A DNA stretch of 64,000 nucleotides from Sporosarcina sp. E16_8 (lineage in GTDB: Bacteria > Bacillota > Bacilli > Bacillales_A > Planococcaceae): positions 62,001-126,000 of the forward strand of contig NZ_JADPRZ010000005.1 of the NCBI RefSeq assembly GCF_017347095.1, given 5' to 3'. The position numbers and the translations under genes are program-made. Shown in pieces: positions 8,834-17,539 of this stretch (positions are counted from its first letter, which is position 1; the number at the start of each line of letters is the position of its first letter). Under the pieces are notes generated by a model, which did not search any database, was not told where the DNA came from, and saw only the letters and a list, made by a program, of their open reading frames with translations.

Positions 8834-9979
8834 GTGTTTTCATTGAGTGAAAAAAAACAGTTGCAAATGACTGTTTTGAAAAAGGGTTTACAGGATTTAA
8901 CAACTTTACCTTCGCTTCAAAACCGGTTAGATGAAGCCGAAAAAGAGGGACAAACGGCTTTTCATGATTTTACGGATCCGGAGATGATAAAATGGTTTCT
9001 TTACGAACGCCGCCACTTGAACCAAAAAAACGACCGAACGGAGAGGACGGTCCGAGAGTATCAGCGTGAGCTTCTGCTCTTCATCGAACAGCTCTTTACA
9101 TACAGCGCAGAAATAGATGTAGATGTTGCCTATATAATAGAAGGTTCTTTGTTTAAATCACTTCAATCACGTCATTTAAGGAGGTATCAGGAGTGGTTAG
9201 CAACTGAAAGTCCTTATGTGATAAGTAAGGGGTCATATTCCCCCGCCACTCTGGAACGGAAAACAACGATTCTCAAAGCTTTTTTTGCATTTCTGCATAA
9301 GGTGGGCTATATCCAGGAACCGATTCACAAGGGACTACGCATTGCATCTGTTCGAAAAGATGACCGTCCTAACCGTGATTTGGGGCCAGTTGATGTCGTT
9401 ATACTGCTAGATACATTTCGAGATATTCAGCAGCCGGTCATGTTTACCATTATCCATGTCCTCACAACCACTGGGATTCGGAATGAAGAGTTTTGTACCT
9501 TGCAGGTAAAGGACTTGAAGCTAGATGCAATTCAGGGCGGCTACTATTTAGATGTATTGGGGAAGGGTAACAAGAGACGGCATGTACCGCTGAAAGAGAA
9601 AGTGGTAGACAGCATTCGCGGTTTTCGTCAAGCAAGGGGTCTACTACCGATCGAGCAAGCACAACTAGAAGATCCGCTCTTTACAACGAATACAGGTCGA
9701 GCGTATTCCCCCTCGTATTTATCGCAATACGTAAAAAAGGAAATTACCAGCCTAGAACAGCTACAGTTATCGGATCAAACGCTGAAAATTACCCCTCACG
9801 TATTCCGCCATGCTTTTGCGATTATCTCAAAGCTAAATGGTGTAGATATTTACGATATTATGCGGTCACTGGGGCATGAGAAGATTGAAACGACCATGAT
9901 TTACTTGGAGAAGGTCTTCGAGAAGGAACGACATGCCATTCATTCGTGGAAATCGGAAGGGTTTGGGGAGTATATTTAG
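8834..9979 (+). CDS. Tyrosine recombinase / integrase
   Basis: About 381 residues from a GTG at 8834, placed after AAAAGGAGAG. An upstream TTG at 8771 would give 402 residues but lacks a ribosome site. An N-terminal SAM-like core-binding domain is followed by the catalytic domain with the full set of active residues: Arg216 (TTTGIRNEE), Lys244 (GKGNKRR), His322-x-x-Arg325 (HVFRHAF), His348 (SLGHEK) and nucleophile Tyr357 (TTMIYLE). It resembles XerD-like integrases of mobile elements rather than the housekeeping XerC/XerD, because of its extra N-terminal 80 residues. It is divergent from the HTH/RHH gene and is followed by its own terminator. No other mobile-element genes are adjacent. Confidence 0.9.
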   Translation: MFSLSEKKQLQMTVLKKGLQDLTTLPSLQNRLDEAEKEGQTAFHDFTDPEMIKWFLYERRHLNQKNDRTERTVREYQRELLLFIEQLFTYSAEIDVDVAYIIEGSLFKSLQSRHLRRYQEWLATESPYVISKGSYSPATLERKTTILKAFFAFLHKVGYIQEPIHKGLRIASVRKDDRPNRDLGPVDVVILLDTFRDIQQPVMFTIIHVLTTTGIRNEEFCTLQVKDLKLDAIQGGYYLDVLGKGNKRRHVPLKEKVVDSIRGFRQARGLLPIEQAQLEDPLFTTNTGRAYSPSYLSQYVKKEITSLEQLQLSDQTLKITPHVFRHAFAIISKLNGVDIYDIMRSLGHEKIETTMIYLEKVFEKERHAIHSWKSEGFGEYI

Positions 9980-9992
9980 AGTGTGAACAAGG

Positions 9993-10033
9993 ACAGCCCC
10001 TAATGTCGTTTAAATTCCGACTTTAGGGGCTGT
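9993..10033 (+). terminator. Terminator after the recombinase
   Basis: ACAGCCCCTAA and TTAGGGGCTGT pair, with GTCG/CGAC extending the stem around an AT loop, 13 bases after the recombinase stop. Confidence 0.75.
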
Positions 10034-10143
10034 AAGTTGTGACGCTTTTTATTTGTCTGTAAAGCTATGATTGTAAATGAGTTTTCTTCACTAACTGACA
10101 GCTAGCTCTTTACTTAACTATCACTTATTTCAATAAATCGAAT

Positions 10144-13100
10144 TTAATTATTTTGCTCAAGGCATTGATAAACCGCCATCAAATCTCGTTTAGTTAACTC
10201 ACGAATACGATTGAAGATTGGAATATCAGCAACTGCCTCAGTATATAGGTTTTTCTCAACAACATCACTTACTTTACCAGTGAGCCATGTGTCAACTGCT
10301 ATCCCTTCGACAACCTCCTGAAGTCCTTCATCAGTGATGCCACTTTCATTACAACTCACACATGGAATCGTTAATTTATATACGCCATCATGGAGATTAT
10401 CTTCTGTAATGACTTTCTTTCCTTTACAGAATGGACATGGATAACTTTTTTTGATCTTATTAATTTGGGTAACAATTTTTTTATATCCAAACGCTTCATA
10501 GACATAGGTAAACTTTTTGTATTTTCCATTGGTGAAATACTTATCAATGATCGTTTCTCTTGTCTCAGTGATCTTATCAAAATCACAGATTGTAACCTGG
10601 TTGTTCGTGCTGATGGATTCGATATTGCTGCTAATTTTACCCCAGAATGGTAAGGCATTTTGTAATACCACTTCATAACCAGCAAAGCTTGCCATTTCCA
10701 ATTCAACTATTTTCAGCGCGACTTGTGTTTCCCTAGGCAGTAAAGAGACATCTTCCGTCAAAGTCATGTCTCCACCGACAATAGATTTCAATTTCACCAG
10801 TTCCGGTAACGCACCTACTGTTTTCAATGCTTGATCAAGCGGTTGGTTAATAATCTCACGAATATCCGTATCGCCAAACTTGAGCTGTTGATGATGGTTT
10901 AACACAGAACCTTTGCAAATCGGGCATGTAATCATTTTTCTAGATGCTTTCATATCCTCTTTTATAATCGATTTCGAAATAGACATATACATTCCAATTA
11001 TGCTATTAAAGCCTTGCCATGTTCTCTGCGTCTTGGCTTCTTTATCATAAAATGACTTTTCCAAATACCCGTATAAAAAGGTATGCTTTTCTTCATCCGT
11101 CATCTCATTATAACTTTTACTCATATCATGGCCGAGCTCATTCTTAATTTCATCAAAAATGAATTCCAATCTTGAATATTGATAATGTTTTAATACCTCC
11201 ATCACATCCGGATGCAATAGACCCTCCCAGAATGGAGCGTTTTTGTCTTGAATCACAACATCTATATCAAACTTTCCAATCATCCGACGGCCCGAGCAGC
11301 TTGGACAATGATTGTCTTGATTATAGAAATCGAAGCTATGCGTATTTTTATTGGTCGGATGAGTTGCCACAATATGGTTGATCAATCCACCCATTTCATA
11401 GAGAAAACTATATTGACTATACAAGTGTCGTTCCAGATCAATGGCGATTACGGGTGCAATTGTTTCAGATTCGTATTCACCATAAATCAAACGTGCCATT
11501 GATGATAAACTTTTTAAGATACCACCCTTATAGACGTTTTCTGCATTTTTAAAATAGGCAATCTGATTTTCTTTTAAATAGTTAATACCATTTTGTTGAT
11601 GGATAGTTGAAGGGATTTGCAATGGAGTAACTCGATCCGCACTGTTTTGCTCTCGATAATAATCCTCATGACTGACAACATCAAGACGTTGAACAGGTGC
11701 AAGCTGTCTTTTACCAAAATCAACGATAAAATCAGAGCTTTCCATCATATAAGAGTTATGTTCAATCATGATCATTGAGACAGATTCATCCTGAAGAATG
11801 ACCCTAATACTATCAATGAATTGATTTAAAATGTTTTGTGATAAACCTTTTGAAGGCTCGTCAAAAATAAAAAGCGTATGAGGGTTTCTTGAGTTGGCAA
11901 ACAGCTCAGAAACTAAATGGACACATTGAAATTCACCATTCGATAAGGACTGTGTTTTTCTTTCCAACGTCAAATAACCGAGTCCAAGTTTGATCAATAA
12001 GCTCAAGCGTTTATAAGCGATGTCATCATTCGGCAGTTCGTCAATAATATCTTCAATCGAGCGCTGAAAAATATCTTCTATATCTTCGCTGTACTTTGTG
12101 AGTTTCCTTTTAATATCAAGAAAAGTCGCAACTGTTGACCGACTGGTAATCGATTGGTTTCGATTTTGTCCTACCATTACCAGTTTATCTTTTGGATATC
12201 GCTTCAGAAAATCCTTGGCTATACACTCATTGACAAGTGTAGATTTACCACATCCAGACTCACCGGTAAAGGTTACAAGTCTATTTTGGGGAATTTGAAT
12301 TTCAGCCATTTGAATAGTACGACAGTAAAGATCATGAAACTGATAGTATTCTGTTGGCATTGCCTGATTTCGTTCCGAAGTGACTGGTTTTGGACGTGGG
12401 GATTCTTCAACAATTTTTCCGCCGTATTTACCACTACCAGGCCCAAAGAACAATTGCTCATCCGTTGCGTCGAGCACCGTGTCAGAATGATCAATAAGCC
12501 AAATTTGATTCTTATAGCCCAATTGTTTAATCTGATCTAAAATTTTCAATAGTGTTTGGTGATCAAGACCCACGGAGATTTCATCAATAATAATAACGGT
12601 ATTTTCACTTGTTGCCATGAATTCCGCCAAGTAAAGTCGTGTTAATTCTCCACCTGACAATGTACCCATAATACGATTTAAAGTTAAGTAACCAATATTC
12701 ATATTGATGATATTTTTAAGAATATGTTGTTTAGCTTCACTAATATGTAATTCTTCTCCAAGGGAAAGAATAGATTCAATGCTTAAGTTGTTGATATCGG
12801 AAATACTATGTGGTTGATCCAATAAATCTATCTTATATTGCTCAACCTCTGGATTATAGCGCCTGCCTTCACACTTTTTACATTCGACATTTTTAGTAGT
12901 CCCGCGTCCTTTACACGGAGGGCACCAGCCTAGCTCATTATTAAATGAAAAAACTTCTGGAGACAGATTGAATTTTTCAGCAAGAGTAACACGAATGTCT
13001 TTAAAAACACCTGTATGTGTGCCAATTGTAGAACGTGGATTGGAAGAAATCGCTGATTTTCCGAGGAAAAGGACTAAAGGCATTTCTTCCATCTTTATGG

Positions 13101-13314
13101 CACTGAAATTGGTCTCCATTATACCGGGAAATAAATACTGATATTCAGCCTTCGGCAATAAGGAAACGAGACGCTTCTTGGATTCTTCACCAATTGTTTG
13201 ACAAAAAGTTGTTTTCCCAGAACCAGACAAACCAGCAATTCCTAACGATTTATCCACTGGTAGTGCTGCATCTAACTTGTCAATATTGTTCGCAATTAAT
13301 TGATTTATCTTCAT
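10144..13314 (-). CDS. Three-module UvrA-like ATPase
   Basis: About 1056 residues from the ATG at 13314, which follows GGAGAGGGTATTACT. An ATG 39 bases upstream has no ribosome site. Module 1 has Walker A GLSGSGKTT (28-36), a zinc knuckle CPPC...CKKC (131-148), signature LSGGE (219) and Walker B IIIDE. Module 2 has Walker A GESGCGKST (351-359), no zinc knuckle, a degenerate signature LSNGE (457) and Walker B IFDEP. From about 580 a third module has UvrA-like zinc pairs (CPSC 670, CPIC 797, CPFC/CVSC 960-988) but no Walker A, and LLPRETQ where a signature would be. UvrA detects bulky DNA damage, and short paralogues give drug self-resistance. This long form is not the housekeeping uvrA, as no uvrB is adjacent. 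Its role is unknown. Confidence 0.8.
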   Translation of the reverse strand: MKINQLIANNIDKLDAALPVDKSLGIAGLSGSGKTTFCQTIGEESKKRLVSLLPKAEYQYLFPGIMETNFSAIKMEEMPLVLFLGKSAISSNPRSTIGTHTGVFKDIRVTLAEKFNLSPEVFSFNNELGWCPPCKGRGTTKNVECKKCEGRRYNPEVEQYKIDLLDQPHSISDINNLSIESILSLGEELHISEAKQHILKNIINMNIGYLTLNRIMGTLSGGELTRLYLAEFMATSENTVIIIDEISVGLDHQTLLKILDQIKQLGYKNQIWLIDHSDTVLDATDEQLFFGPGSGKYGGKIVEESPRPKPVTSERNQAMPTEYYQFHDLYCRTIQMAEIQIPQNRLVTFTGESGCGKSTLVNECIAKDFLKRYPKDKLVMVGQNRNQSITSRSTVATFLDIKRKLTKYSEDIEDIFQRSIEDIIDELPNDDIAYKRLSLLIKLGLGYLTLERKTQSLSNGEFQCVHLVSELFANSRNPHTLFIFDEPSKGLSQNILNQFIDSIRVILQDESVSMIMIEHNSYMMESSDFIVDFGKRQLAPVQRLDVVSHEDYYREQNSADRVTPLQIPSTIHQQNGINYLKENQIAYFKNAENVYKGGILKSLSSMARLIYGEYESETIAPVIAIDLERHLYSQYSFLYEMGGLINHIVATHPTNKNTHSFDFYNQDNHCPSCSGRRMIGKFDIDVVIQDKNAPFWEGLLHPDVMEVLKHYQYSRLEFIFDEIKNELGHDMSKSYNEMTDEEKHTFLYGYLEKSFYDKEAKTQRTWQGFNSIIGMYMSISKSIIKEDMKASRKMITCPICKGSVLNHHQQLKFGDTDIREIINQPLDQALKTVGALPELVKLKSIVGGDMTLTEDVSLLPRETQVALKIVELEMASFAGYEVVLQNALPFWGKISSNIESISTNNQVTICDFDKITETRETIIDKYFTNGKYKKFTYVYEAFGYKKIVTQINKIKKSYPCPFCKGKKVITEDNLHDGVYKLTIPCVSCNESGITDEGLQEVVEGIAVDTWLTGKVSDVVEKNLYTEAVADIPIFNRIRELTKRDLMAVYQCLEQNN

Positions 13315-13353
13315 AGTAATACCCTCTCCATCCTCTAAATTTAGTATTGCCAT

Positions 13354-13691
13354 GTTTGCTAAATAATAATTTTGACAAAACTTGTTTGTTAACTCAATTC
13401 TTTATCCCATTAAAAATGACGCTTTCCATGTTCCGGAAAAGCGCCCTATTGCTGAAGAATGGTTTATTTGAATAAAATGATTACTACATATTCGACACTA
13501 CTTATTTAGAACTAACTAGGTGGTATACCTAACCATAATAACGAACAAAGCTGTATTGGAAGAAAACCCTATTAGTTAAGTGCCGAATATATAGTAATAA
13601 TTATCAATTTCTGATTGATTGATCTATTCAAGTGCCCACTCAATAGGTTTGGCCTTAAAAGCAGGTATTATAGAGGTTCAAGAAATCAATT
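13354..13691. other. Intergenic region with repeat copy 1
   Basis: Holds a GC-rich possible hairpin (GACGCTTTCCATG...AAAGCGCC, near 13418-13445) and dispersed repeat copy 1 (13484-13596). No gene was seen. Confidence 0.5.
13484..13596 (+). repeat. Dispersed repeat copy 1 (MITE-like, internally deleted)
   Basis: About 113 bp. The left end reads TATTCGACACTACTTATTTA and the right end AAGTGCCGAATATATAG, matching both ends of the larger copies at 17540 and 24379. The shared words TAACTAGGTGGTATACCTAA and ATAACGAACAAA follow the left end. Nearly all of the GC-rich middle is missing. Confidence 0.75.
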
Positions 13692-14108
13692 TTACAGTTC
13701 TGCTAACACTCTCTCGAGCTGCTCACCCATTTGTGTCCAAGCATATTTAGCTCCCTCGATAGCACCCTGGCGAGCTTTTGTTTCTTCACTAAATCCAGTT
13801 TGATCGAAATGTAGTTGGACAGTTCCATCTGAACCTTTTTTCAAAGTCCATGTAACAGTAGTGCTTTCTCCAGCACTTACCCAAGTGTAAGATAATTTAT
13901 AAGGCTCGTCCACTTCGAGTACCTCGCTGTCTACAATGCCATCCCACCATTCGTTAGGCTCTGTACGAAACTGAAATTTATGTCCAACGACTGGTTTAAA
14001 ATCATTATCCCATATCCATTTCGCAAGCGTATCCGAATCTGTTAAAGCGTTCCATACCTGCTCGATGGAACTTGTAAATTGATAATCTAAAGATACATCT
14101 GATTTCAT
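13692..14108 (-). CDS. SRPBCC/AHSA1-domain protein
   Basis: A 138-residue START-like fold protein of the AHSA1 (Hsp90 ATPase activator homologue) type. The N-terminal VSLDYQFTSSIEQVWNALTD, KWIWDNDFKP and the tryptophan-rich ESTTVTWTLKKGSDG strand are typical. Members bind hydrophobic ligands or have uncertain roles. The start ATG follows GGAGGAAAAAAA and overlaps the stop of the ArsR gene by four bases (ATGA), so the two are translationally coupled. The ArsR-AHSA1 pair is a recurrent operon in Bacillales, in which the regulator probably controls its partner. Confidence 0.9.
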   Translation of the reverse strand: MKSDVSLDYQFTSSIEQVWNALTDSDTLAKWIWDNDFKPVVGHKFQFRTEPNEWWDGIVDSEVLEVDEPYKLSYTWVSAGESTTVTWTLKKGSDGTVQLHFDQTGFSEETKARQGAIEGAKYAWTQMGEQLERVLAEL

Positions 14109-14431
14109 TTTTTTTCCTCCAATATAAGATTTAATTTAGCAATTCTTTCTTTCCAAAATCCTTCGTAAAAAGATACCCAATCTTGAATTTCTTTCAACGG
14201 GGTGGGATTTAGTCTATATCTTGTTTCCCTACCGACTTTTCGAGCGATTACGAGATCAGCATCTTTAAGGATAGCCAAATGCTTAGAAACAGCTGTACGC
14301 CCCATTTGAAAATGAACCGTTAGCTCATGTAGGGGCAATTCTTCAACATCTGCCAACATTCGAAGTAATTTTCGCCTTGTTGGATCGGCAACAGCGTCAT
14401 AAACATCCCTCACTTGACTTTTTTCGTTCAA
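14105..14431 (-). CDS. ArsR-family winged-helix repressor
   Basis: About 108 residues from TTG at 14431, which has GGCGGGGG five bases before it. A GTG two codons earlier would sit on the ribosome site. The winged helix is clear: AVADPTRRKLLRMLADVEEL, then recognition helix FQMGRTAVSKHLAILKDADL and wing VGRETRYRLNP. No metal-binding CxC pair is present, so a metal sensor is unlikely. It is the first gene of the operon with the AHSA1 gene and is probably autoregulated through the operator in its promoter (14502-14551). Confidence 0.9.
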   Translation of the reverse strand: MNEKSQVRDVYDAVADPTRRKLLRMLADVEELPLHELTVHFQMGRTAVSKHLAILKDADLVIARKVGRETRYRLNPTPLKEIQDWVSFYEGFWKERIAKLNLILEEKK

Positions 14432-14501
14432 AATCACCCCCGCCTTTTCATTAATATTTCCTGTAAGGTCACCGATTAAACATCATGATAACCTAATAGG
14501 A

Positions 14502-14551
14502 CACCATTTGTTGTCTTATTGATTATAGGGCACCAAATGGTGGCGTGTCAA
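14502..14551 (-). promoter_or_regulatory. Consensus promoter with operator for the ArsR operon
   Basis: On the minus strand TTGACA (14546-14551) and TATAAT (14522-14527) are perfect sigma-A hexamers 18 bases apart. The spacer contains the palindrome CACCATTTGGTG (14531-14542). A related word CACCATTTGTTG recurs near the expected transcription start (14504-14515). Two operator half-copies over a consensus promoter fit repression by the ArsR protein. Confidence 0.8.
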
Positions 14552-15054
14552 GTTTCCTTGCTATTCTAATATCTTGCCCTTTAATGGAATAAGGAATGAT
14601 TATTTGATCTCTTCCGATAGCATTCTATATAGAGAAGCTCTAGATAAAATTGTGAACCCCGAAATCATGCTAAGTTTGTTACGGTATTTCATTTAGTCTC
14701 CTGCAGTTAGCATTCTGATCGTATTGTATGTAGTGATTTATTAGTACGTTTACTAAAAACCTATTTTTGAACCTCGATGATAATGAGTCGTTCCTACAAG
14801 GTATGCATACAGAATATTTTTTCAGAATCCGTATAATAGAGTTTAGGAAGTAGACCAATATCTTGATACGTGTGGAAAAATAGAATTGCAGAATTTATTT
14901 GTTGCGGTTTATCCAGTTTAAGTACATATTTTCTGAAACAGTATAGACAAGGCCATCTGTCGTTCCACTCTTCATATTATTAATTTCTTGTTTGTTGAGG
15001 TTAAGTACTTCTTTACCTTGCAGGCTCCTACATATATGATTAACTTTTTATTTT
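14552..15054. other. Intergenic region with a coding remnant
   Basis: About 500 bp without an intact gene. On the minus strand near 14890-15040 a frame without a start reads LQGKEVLNLNKQEINNMKSG and ends SENMYLNWINRNK, which looks like the C-terminus of a lost protein. Family not recognised. Confidence 0.35.
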
Positions 15055-15543
15055 TTAGTCGCATAATGACTCTCCTTGTTGGCATTGAAAAGTCATTTTC
15101 AGAAATTCAAAACGATTACCATTTGTATCCTGCATAAAAGTCTCAACGTCTTCAAATCCAATTTTTCTATATACCTTTATTGCCCTCTGATTGAAAGTTG
15201 CTACTGATAATGTTATCTTTCGTGGTTTATATTTTATTTTGGCAAAATCTAAACCTGCCTTCAAAAGTTCTAATCCATTTCCATTGCCGGTTAAATTCGG
15301 TTTAATTCCTAATCCTATATCAATAGTATTTATTGCTACTCTATTAAAACTAAAGAAACCTATAGCATCATTATCCTTAGTAACAAAAAAGTTTGAGTCA
15401 CCTCGTTTTTGGTCATCTAAGAACTCGGCTAAATCTTCTTTATCTTCTTCCATATTGTAAAAAGAGTATTCAGCATCATAATGCCAATTAAATGCAATCT
15501 CTTCCGCATGTTCTTGTGTCATATATTCAAACTTATACCCCAT
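15055..15543 (-). CDS. GNAT-family N-acetyltransferase
   Basis: About 162 residues from ATG at 15543, chosen because AAGGAGGGATATTT precedes it. The longer frame has no ribosome site. The GNAT fold is visible: IGFFSFNRVAINTIDIGLGI (strands 4-5), an acetyl-CoA pyrophosphate loop KPNLTGNGNGLELLKAGLDF with a modified Q/RxxGxG/A motif, and AVKVYRKIGFEDVE-like RAIKVYRKIGFEDVE near the end. The substrate cannot be inferred. The gene stands alone on the minus strand. Confidence 0.87.
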   Translation of the reverse strand: MGYKFEYMTQEHAEEIAFNWHYDAEYSFYNMEEDKEDLAEFLDDQKRGDSNFFVTKDNDAIGFFSFNRVAINTIDIGLGIKPNLTGNGNGLELLKAGLDFAKIKYKPRKITLSVATFNQRAIKVYRKIGFEDVETFMQDTNGNRFEFLKMTFQCQQGESLCD

Positions 15544-15954
15544 AAATATCCCTCCTTGTATTACTACTACAACACCATCCATTTACCTCGTTCAATTAAC
15601 CTGCGACGCTAGTTACTTTCACTTTTATAAAAATTAGAAGTCGTACCTACAATTTCAAGTGTAACGTAGATAACTTAAACACAATAGATTATTTTCTTTA
15701 CATTCACTCAAGTTCGAATTCCGCGGGAGGTCTGATTGTTAAATGAATTTCCCTTAATAAATGAGGTTTTTTCATGGAAATGTGTTAAGATTTAATAGTC
15801 TAATAATAATTAACACTAAATTATAGGCAATATAATTTTTCGAGGTAGATATTATGACAAACAATAGAAATGTTGGCGTGAAAAATTACAAATGGAAAAC
15901 GTCTAACTAATTAAACTATATAGCGTTTTCCCACATTTGAAAGGGGAAAATCAT
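15544..15954. other. Intergenic region with possible short leader ORF
   Basis: No gene above 60 codons. From 15854 to 15910 (plus) a 18-codon frame starting MTNNRNVGVKNYKW follows GAGGTAG and stops 44 bases before the hydrolase start. It may be a leader peptide or chance. Confidence 0.35.
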
Positions 15955-16512
15955 TTGAATCAAACACTATTAATTATTGATGCTCAACAAGAATTAATAG
16001 ATGGGAATCAAGAAGAAAGTCCGGTTTTCAATAAAGAACAGCTTATTAGGAATATCAATAAAGCGATTGAAAAAGCAAGAGAATCCGAAGTTCCAGTTGC
16101 ATTTGTAAGGGATCTCGATGTTGCTGAAGGTAAAGGTGGAGGATTTCAAGTTCACAATGAAATTAATGTACCTGCGAAGGCAAAGATTTTCGATAAAACT
16201 GCAACGAATTCCTTTCATGGGACAGATCTTCTAAATCATTTACGATCTCAACTAATTGAACATGTTGTTGTTATGGGCTGTAAAACACAACACTGTATAG
16301 ATAGTGTCGTCAGAACAGCCACAATTAGCGGTTTGGATGTAACATTAGTTGGCGACGGGCATTCAACAACGGATAACGAGGTTTTAAATGCGGAGCAAAT
16401 CATAAATCATCATAATAGTACTCTTCATGGACATTACAATGTCGAACACTTTTCAATTGTCAGAAATGTAGAGGAAGACTTGTTTTGTCCAAACCATGAC
16501 TCGTATAGGTAG
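15955..16512 (+). CDS. Isochorismatase-like cysteine hydrolase
   Basis: About 185 residues from TTG at 15955, which follows AAAGGGGAAAATCA. An in-frame TTG at 15937 lies on the ribosome site. The cysteine-hydrolase triad is visible: Asp in LLIIDAQQEL, a lysine in IFDKTATNSFHGT and Cys in VVVMGCKTQHCIDSVVRTA. The family includes isochorismatases, nicotinamidases and other amidases. The active-site loop here is like that of the YecD/RutB-like broad group. The gene stands alone with a strong terminator after it. The substrate is unknown. Confidence 0.88.
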   Translation: MNQTLLIIDAQQELIDGNQEESPVFNKEQLIRNINKAIEKARESEVPVAFVRDLDVAEGKGGGFQVHNEINVPAKAKIFDKTATNSFHGTDLLNHLRSQLIEHVVVMGCKTQHCIDSVVRTATISGLDVTLVGDGHSTTDNEVLNAEQIINHHNSTLHGHYNVEHFSIVRNVEEDLFCPNHDSYR

Positions 16513-16584
16513 AATACAGCTAAAAGCTATACTAAAATATGCGGCTTTTATTCAACAATAATAGAATGCTTTTATGAAATGACT

Positions 16585-16628
16585 AAAGCCTTATTTCTCG
16601 CTTACAACACCGAGAAATAAGGCTTTTT
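16585..16628 (+). terminator. Terminator after the cysteine hydrolase
   Basis: AAGCCTTATTTCTCG and CGAGAAATAAGGCTT form a 15-bp perfect stem with a T-rich tail. It may also serve the converging VOC gene. Confidence 0.85.
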
Positions 16629-16708
16629 ATAATGGATTTTTTTAACGCCACCCCTTTAGGTTAAAAGTGATAGACTGCTTGATTAAGAATGCACTATTTT
16701 TATTTAGG

Positions 16709-17167
16709 CTAGCAATCCGCCTTCTCCCAATCACTCAAATACATATTACTGTTTAAGCTAGGATCGTTTTTCTCCACTTTACAGATGAATTCTAAACTAT
16801 TTCCATCTGGATCATTAAAATGTATTTTGGCATGACCATATCCCTCATTAGGCATAACGAATGGTTCGATTGGTTCAAAACCAAACGCTTTTCTAGCCTC
16901 GATATTTCTTTCAGCAAGCCATTTGAGAGAATTCCGTAGATCTTCTAATTCTACATTGAAAGCAATATGTCGGATTGATGGGTGATAGTCAAGATTTACT
17001 TTGTCCGTTTGCCATAAGCCTAACCAACTTTTGTCTTTTTCTATCCAAAGGAATGCTACTCGAGCATCTATTCTGTGGTCAAATTCTAAGCCTAAACTTT
17101 CATAAAATTTAATTGAACGATCTAGGTCACTTACGGGTAAATGCGCTTCATATAATCCTTTAATCAT
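16709..17167 (-). CDS. VOC-family (glyoxalase/dioxygenase-like) protein
   Basis: A 152-residue vicinal-oxygen-chelate protein. The paired beta-alpha-beta-beta-beta modules begin LYEAHLPVSDLDRSIKFYES and IRHIAFNVELEDLRNSLKWL, and end HFNDPDGNSLEFICKV. Likely metal ligands are His9, a His in RHIAF and the Glu in LEFICK. The family ranges from glyoxalase I and fosfomycin thiol transferases to dioxygenases. The sequence does not carry clear fosfomycin-resistance hallmarks, so no substrate is assigned. The ATG follows AGGGAGATAAT. Confidence 0.85.
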   Translation of the reverse strand: MIKGLYEAHLPVSDLDRSIKFYESLGLEFDHRIDARVAFLWIEKDKSWLGLWQTDKVNLDYHPSIRHIAFNVELEDLRNSLKWLAERNIEARKAFGFEPIEPFVMPNEGYGHAKIHFNDPDGNSLEFICKVEKNDPSLNSNMYLSDWEKADC

Positions 17168-17293
17168 ATTATCTCCCTAACCTAGTTTTCTGTTTTACTG
17201 TTGAATTCCATATTCGTAGCAATGCATTTCTGGTTTGCATGAATTCTCCCTCAATCTAAAGCCTTTAGACCCCTTTAGTTAAAGCAGCCAGTA

Positions 17294-17437
17294 TCAAAGC
17301 CCTGTTCGTGAGATTTTTACTCCCTGGTATCTTACTTCACCGTCAATAGATTGCGCTTCGGATGGAGAGAGACTTACGCTTTGCACTTGATTTAAGGTTG
17401 ACCATGGTGACCGTGCTTTCAAATCGACACTACTCAA
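17294..17437 (-). CDS. Possible 47-residue protein
   Basis: From TTG at 17437, with GGAAGGG eight bases upstream, the frame reads MSSVDLKARSPWSTLNQVQS and ends GEVRYQGVKISRTGL. The composition looks protein-like, and the good ribosome site argues for a real gene or a recent remnant. No family recognised. Confidence 0.35.
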   Translation of the reverse strand: MSSVDLKARSPWSTLNQVQSVSLSPSEAQSIDGEVRYQGVKISRTGL

Positions 17438-17539
17438 ATTAAACACCCTTCCGGAGATTGAATTTTTAGTTATATCACACTAGTACTCTATCATAAAACT
17501 ACATAACTTGTTTTAATTTTAAGTACAATTCGGACACTG

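Noticed and set aside
12154-12540. A 128-codon plus-strand ORF in the UvrA-like gene
   Set aside because: Antisense shadow of a strongly conserved ATPase region; no ribosome site.
15854-15910. 18-codon ORF before the cysteine hydrolase as a firm gene
   Set aside because: It has a fair ribosome site, but there is no hydrophobic or regulatory codon pattern to support it; left as a note in the intergenic entry.
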